A stretch of 7,005 bases of DNA from an uncultured Clostridium sp. (GTDB taxonomy: Bacteria > Bacillota_A > Clostridia > TANB77 > CAG-508). The stretch is taken from contig CATOLW010000063.1 in NCBI GenBank assembly GCA_951800935.1, positions 1-7,005 on the forward strand. Direction: 5' to 3'. Numbering within the stretch: the stretch's first letter is position 1; every line of letters begins with the position of its first letter. A program made the position numbers and the translations under genes. Below the pieces are notes generated by a model, which saw nothing but the letters and a program-made list of their open reading frames with translations, was not told where the DNA came from and ran no database searches. Positions 5,482-7,005 of the stretch are shown one piece after another.

Positions 5482-6540
5482 ATGAACGAAAAGTTACAAT
5501 GGTTAAGAAATAAAATGGCAAGCTTAGATTTACAAGGACTTATTATAACTAATCCAGTTAATATACATTATCTAACAAATGTAGAGGCAGAAGGTATTTT
5601 TCTTTTAACAAGAAAAGAAAATATTTACATTACAGATGCAAGATATATCGAACAAGTACATAGTACCTTAACATTATTTGATGAAATCATTGTATATGAT
5701 GTTCATGATGTATCTAAAGATGATTACGAAAACTTCTTTTTGTTTTGTGAAAATGTAGGATTTGAAGAATACGACATTTCTTATGCCAAATATAAAGAAT
5801 ACATTAGAAAATTTAAGATTCATAATTTTGTAGAAACAGAACATATAATAGAAAAGCAAAGAATGATAAAAGATCCAGAAGAAATCAGCAATATTCAAAA
5901 AGCCTGTGAAATAACAGACAATTGTTTTAACTACATGATATCTTACATTAAGCCAGGAATGACAGAAAAACAAATAGCTGATGAAATAGAAGAATATTAT
6001 AAACAAAGAACAGATGGATTAGCATTTGAAACAATTGTGGCATCAGGAGAAAACACTTCAAAGCCACATGCTGTACCAACCAATAGAAAAATACAAGCAA
6101 AAGATATTATTACAATTGACATGGGATGCAAAGTAAATGGATATTGTTCTGATATGACAAGAACGTTTTTTGTTGGTAGTATACCAGAAGAAATAAAGCC
6201 AATTTATGACTTGGTCTTAAAAAATCAAAAACAAACAGCAGAACAATATAAAGATGGAGTAAGTACAAGAAATCTTACAAAAATGGTAGAAAATGATTTC
6301 AAATTTCATGGTTATGATTTAGTTCATAGTTTAGGGCATGGTGTGGGAATGGAAATTCATGAAGCACCTTATATTAGTTATAATTTTGATATGCAGTTAC
6401 GAGAAAATATGGTAGTTACCAACGAACCAGGAATTTATGTGCCAGGAAAATTTGGAATTAGAATAGAAGACACTGTTCAAATCACGAAATTTGGATGTAT
6501 AAATTTAACAAAATCTGGGAAAGATTATATTATCATATAA
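5482..6540 (+). CDS. M24B family Xaa-Pro aminopeptidase/dipeptidase
   Basis: A 352-residue cytoplasmic metallopeptidase that releases the residue preceding a proline at peptide N-termini. An N-terminal creatinase-like domain (about 1-125) precedes the pita-bread catalytic domain. All five metal ligands of the family are visible: D213 (TIDMG), D224 (CSDMTRTF), H286 (HSLGHGVG), E315 (NEPGIYV) and E329 (RIEDTV). H196 in KPHAVPT and H293 in EIHEAP are also conserved positions. The start at 5482 has GGGGAG at 5470-5475, directly after the stop of the prepilin peptidase gene (12-base gap). The length suits the PepP/PepQ-like YqhT group of Firmicutes rather than E. coli PepP. Aminopeptidase P and Xaa-Pro dipeptidase cannot be told apart by reading alone. 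Its placement upstream of efp is conserved, as with yqhT-efp in Bacillus subtilis. Confidence 0.92.
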   Translation: MNEKLQWLRNKMASLDLQGLIITNPVNIHYLTNVEAEGIFLLTRKENIYITDARYIEQVHSTLTLFDEIIVYDVHDVSKDDYENFFLFCENVGFEEYDISYAKYKEYIRKFKIHNFVETEHIIEKQRMIKDPEEISNIQKACEITDNCFNYMISYIKPGMTEKQIADEIEEYYKQRTDGLAFETIVASGENTSKPHAVPTNRKIQAKDIITIDMGCKVNGYCSDMTRTFFVGSIPEEIKPIYDLVLKNQKQTAEQYKDGVSTRNLTKMVENDFKFHGYDLVHSLGHGVGMEIHEAPYISYNFDMQLRENMVVTNEPGIYVPGKFGIRIEDTVQITKFGCINLTKSGKDYIII

Positions 6541-6543
6541 AAC

Positions 6544-6572
6544 TTGATTTTTCCAGGAAATTGTAGTAAAAT
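6544..6572 (+). promoter_or_regulatory. Probable sigma-A promoter for efp
   Basis: TTGATT (6544-6549) and TAAAAT (6567-6572) stand 17 bases apart, beginning four bases after the stop of the peptidase gene. The start of transcription would be near 6579, about 50 bases before the efp ATG. It would let efp be expressed apart from the yqeG promoter; I see no terminator between the two genes, so read-through should also occur. Confidence 0.6.
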
Positions 6573-6614
6573 AGGAAAGACAAATAAAAAAAGAGAATAT
6601 AAAAATGGAAAATG

Positions 6615-6621
6615 AAAGGAG
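6615..6621 (+). promoter_or_regulatory. Ribosome binding site that fixes the efp start
   Basis: AAAGGAG at 6615-6621 stands 8 bases before ATG 6630. An in-frame ATG at 6612 lies just ahead of this site and would add six residues (MKGEKI), so it is unlikely to be used. Confidence 0.75.
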
Positions 6622-6629
6622 AAAAAATT

Positions 6630-7005
6630 ATGGCATCAGTATACTCAGCAGGAGATTTTAGAAATGGAACAACATTTGAAATGGAGGGAAATGTATATAG
6701 AATTGTAGAATTTCAACACGTAAAACCAGGAAAGGGGTCAGCATTTGTAAGAACAAAACTAAAAAATGTTATTACAGGAGCAACTTTAGAAAAAACATTC
6801 AACCCATCTGATAAATTTCCAGCAGCAGAAATTGAGAAAAAAACAATGCAATATTTATATAACGATGGAGGGTTATACTATTTCATGGATAATGAAACAT
6901 ATGACCAAATGCCATTAAATGAAGAACAATTAGGAGATTGCTTAAAATATTTAAAAGAAAATATGGAAGTTACCATGCTTTCTTATAAAGGAAATACTTT
7001 TGCAG
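6630..7005 (+). CDS. efp: Translation elongation factor P, N-terminal two thirds (3' end outside window)
   Basis: EF-P binds between the P and E sites of the ribosome and promotes peptide bond formation on proline runs. The 125 complete codons visible cover the KOW-like domain I and most of the first OB domain. The N-terminus [20 protein letters not shown] and the loop [21 protein letters not shown] are diagnostic. The loop-tip lysine is K35 in PGKG, equivalent to Bacillus subtilis K32, which carries a 5-aminopentanol group; whether this protein is modified cannot be seen here. [10 protein letters not shown] and [10 protein letters not shown] also match the family. The usual length is about 185 residues, so about 60 are missing past the window end. 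A promoter at 6544-6572 and read-through from the upstream genes could both drive it. The function fits with the proline peptidase gene next to it. Confidence 0.95.
   Translation, partial: MASVYSAGDFRNGTTFEMEGNVYRIVEFQHVKPGKGSAFVRTKLKNVITGATLEKTFNPSDKFPAAEIEKKTMQYLYNDGGLYYFMDNETYDQMPLNEEQLGDCLKYLKENMEVTMLSYKGNTFA

Noticed and set aside
6605..6661. Short overlapping frame (18 codons) across the efp start, a possible upstream leader peptide
   Set aside because: It has no convincing ribosome binding site and no notable codon run, and it is explained by chance in an A-rich leader.

Overview
The window reads as ordinary chromosome of a low-G+C, endospore-forming Firmicute, most likely a member of the Clostridia. 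The base composition is strongly AT-rich, arginine is almost always AGA, and Shine-Dalgarno sites are strong (AGGAGA, GGGGAG, AAAGGAG). One gene encodes a SleB-type spore cortex-lytic enzyme, and the yqeG / aminopeptidase P / efp neighbourhood is typical of the group. All seven larger genes and one small gene are on the + strand. No tRNA, rRNA, CRISPR array, insertion sequence or phage gene is visible.

Region 1 (1-2772) is a tight gene string. It holds the C-terminal half of a glycogen-debranching-type glucosidase, cut by the window edge, then a short RNase Z-like metallo-beta-lactamase-fold hydrolase starting with GTG, then holA, the DNA polymerase III delta subunit. The holA frame stops at 2726, but the last 18 residues expected of the family continue in the +1 frame to 2772. 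This is a clear frameshift signature.

Region 2 (2773-4211) is mostly regulatory. A 56-residue protein of unknown function has its own consensus promoter, ribosome binding site and terminator. The monocistronic sleB gene follows and ends in a strong hairpin. A 17-base element (16 of 17 identical) containing a Spo0A-box-like sequence lies on each side of sleB, exactly 900 bases apart. Neither intergenic stretch exceeds 300 bases.

Region 3 (4153-7005) looks like one operon with an additional internal promoter: yqeG (HAD phosphatase), a prepilin peptidase without the usual cysteine domain, an M24B Xaa-Pro peptidase, and efp (elongation factor P, cut by the window end). Its TTGACA promoter carries a perfect 8-1-8 palindrome between the -35 and -10 boxes and a further half-site 21 bases downstream, which suggests an unassigned repressor. 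The peptidase and EF-P share a proline theme: one removes residues ahead of proline, the other rescues ribosomes stalled on proline runs.

I see no complete novel multi-gene system here. The best leads are the holA frameshift, the operator in front of yqeG, and the small independent gene at 2850-3020.
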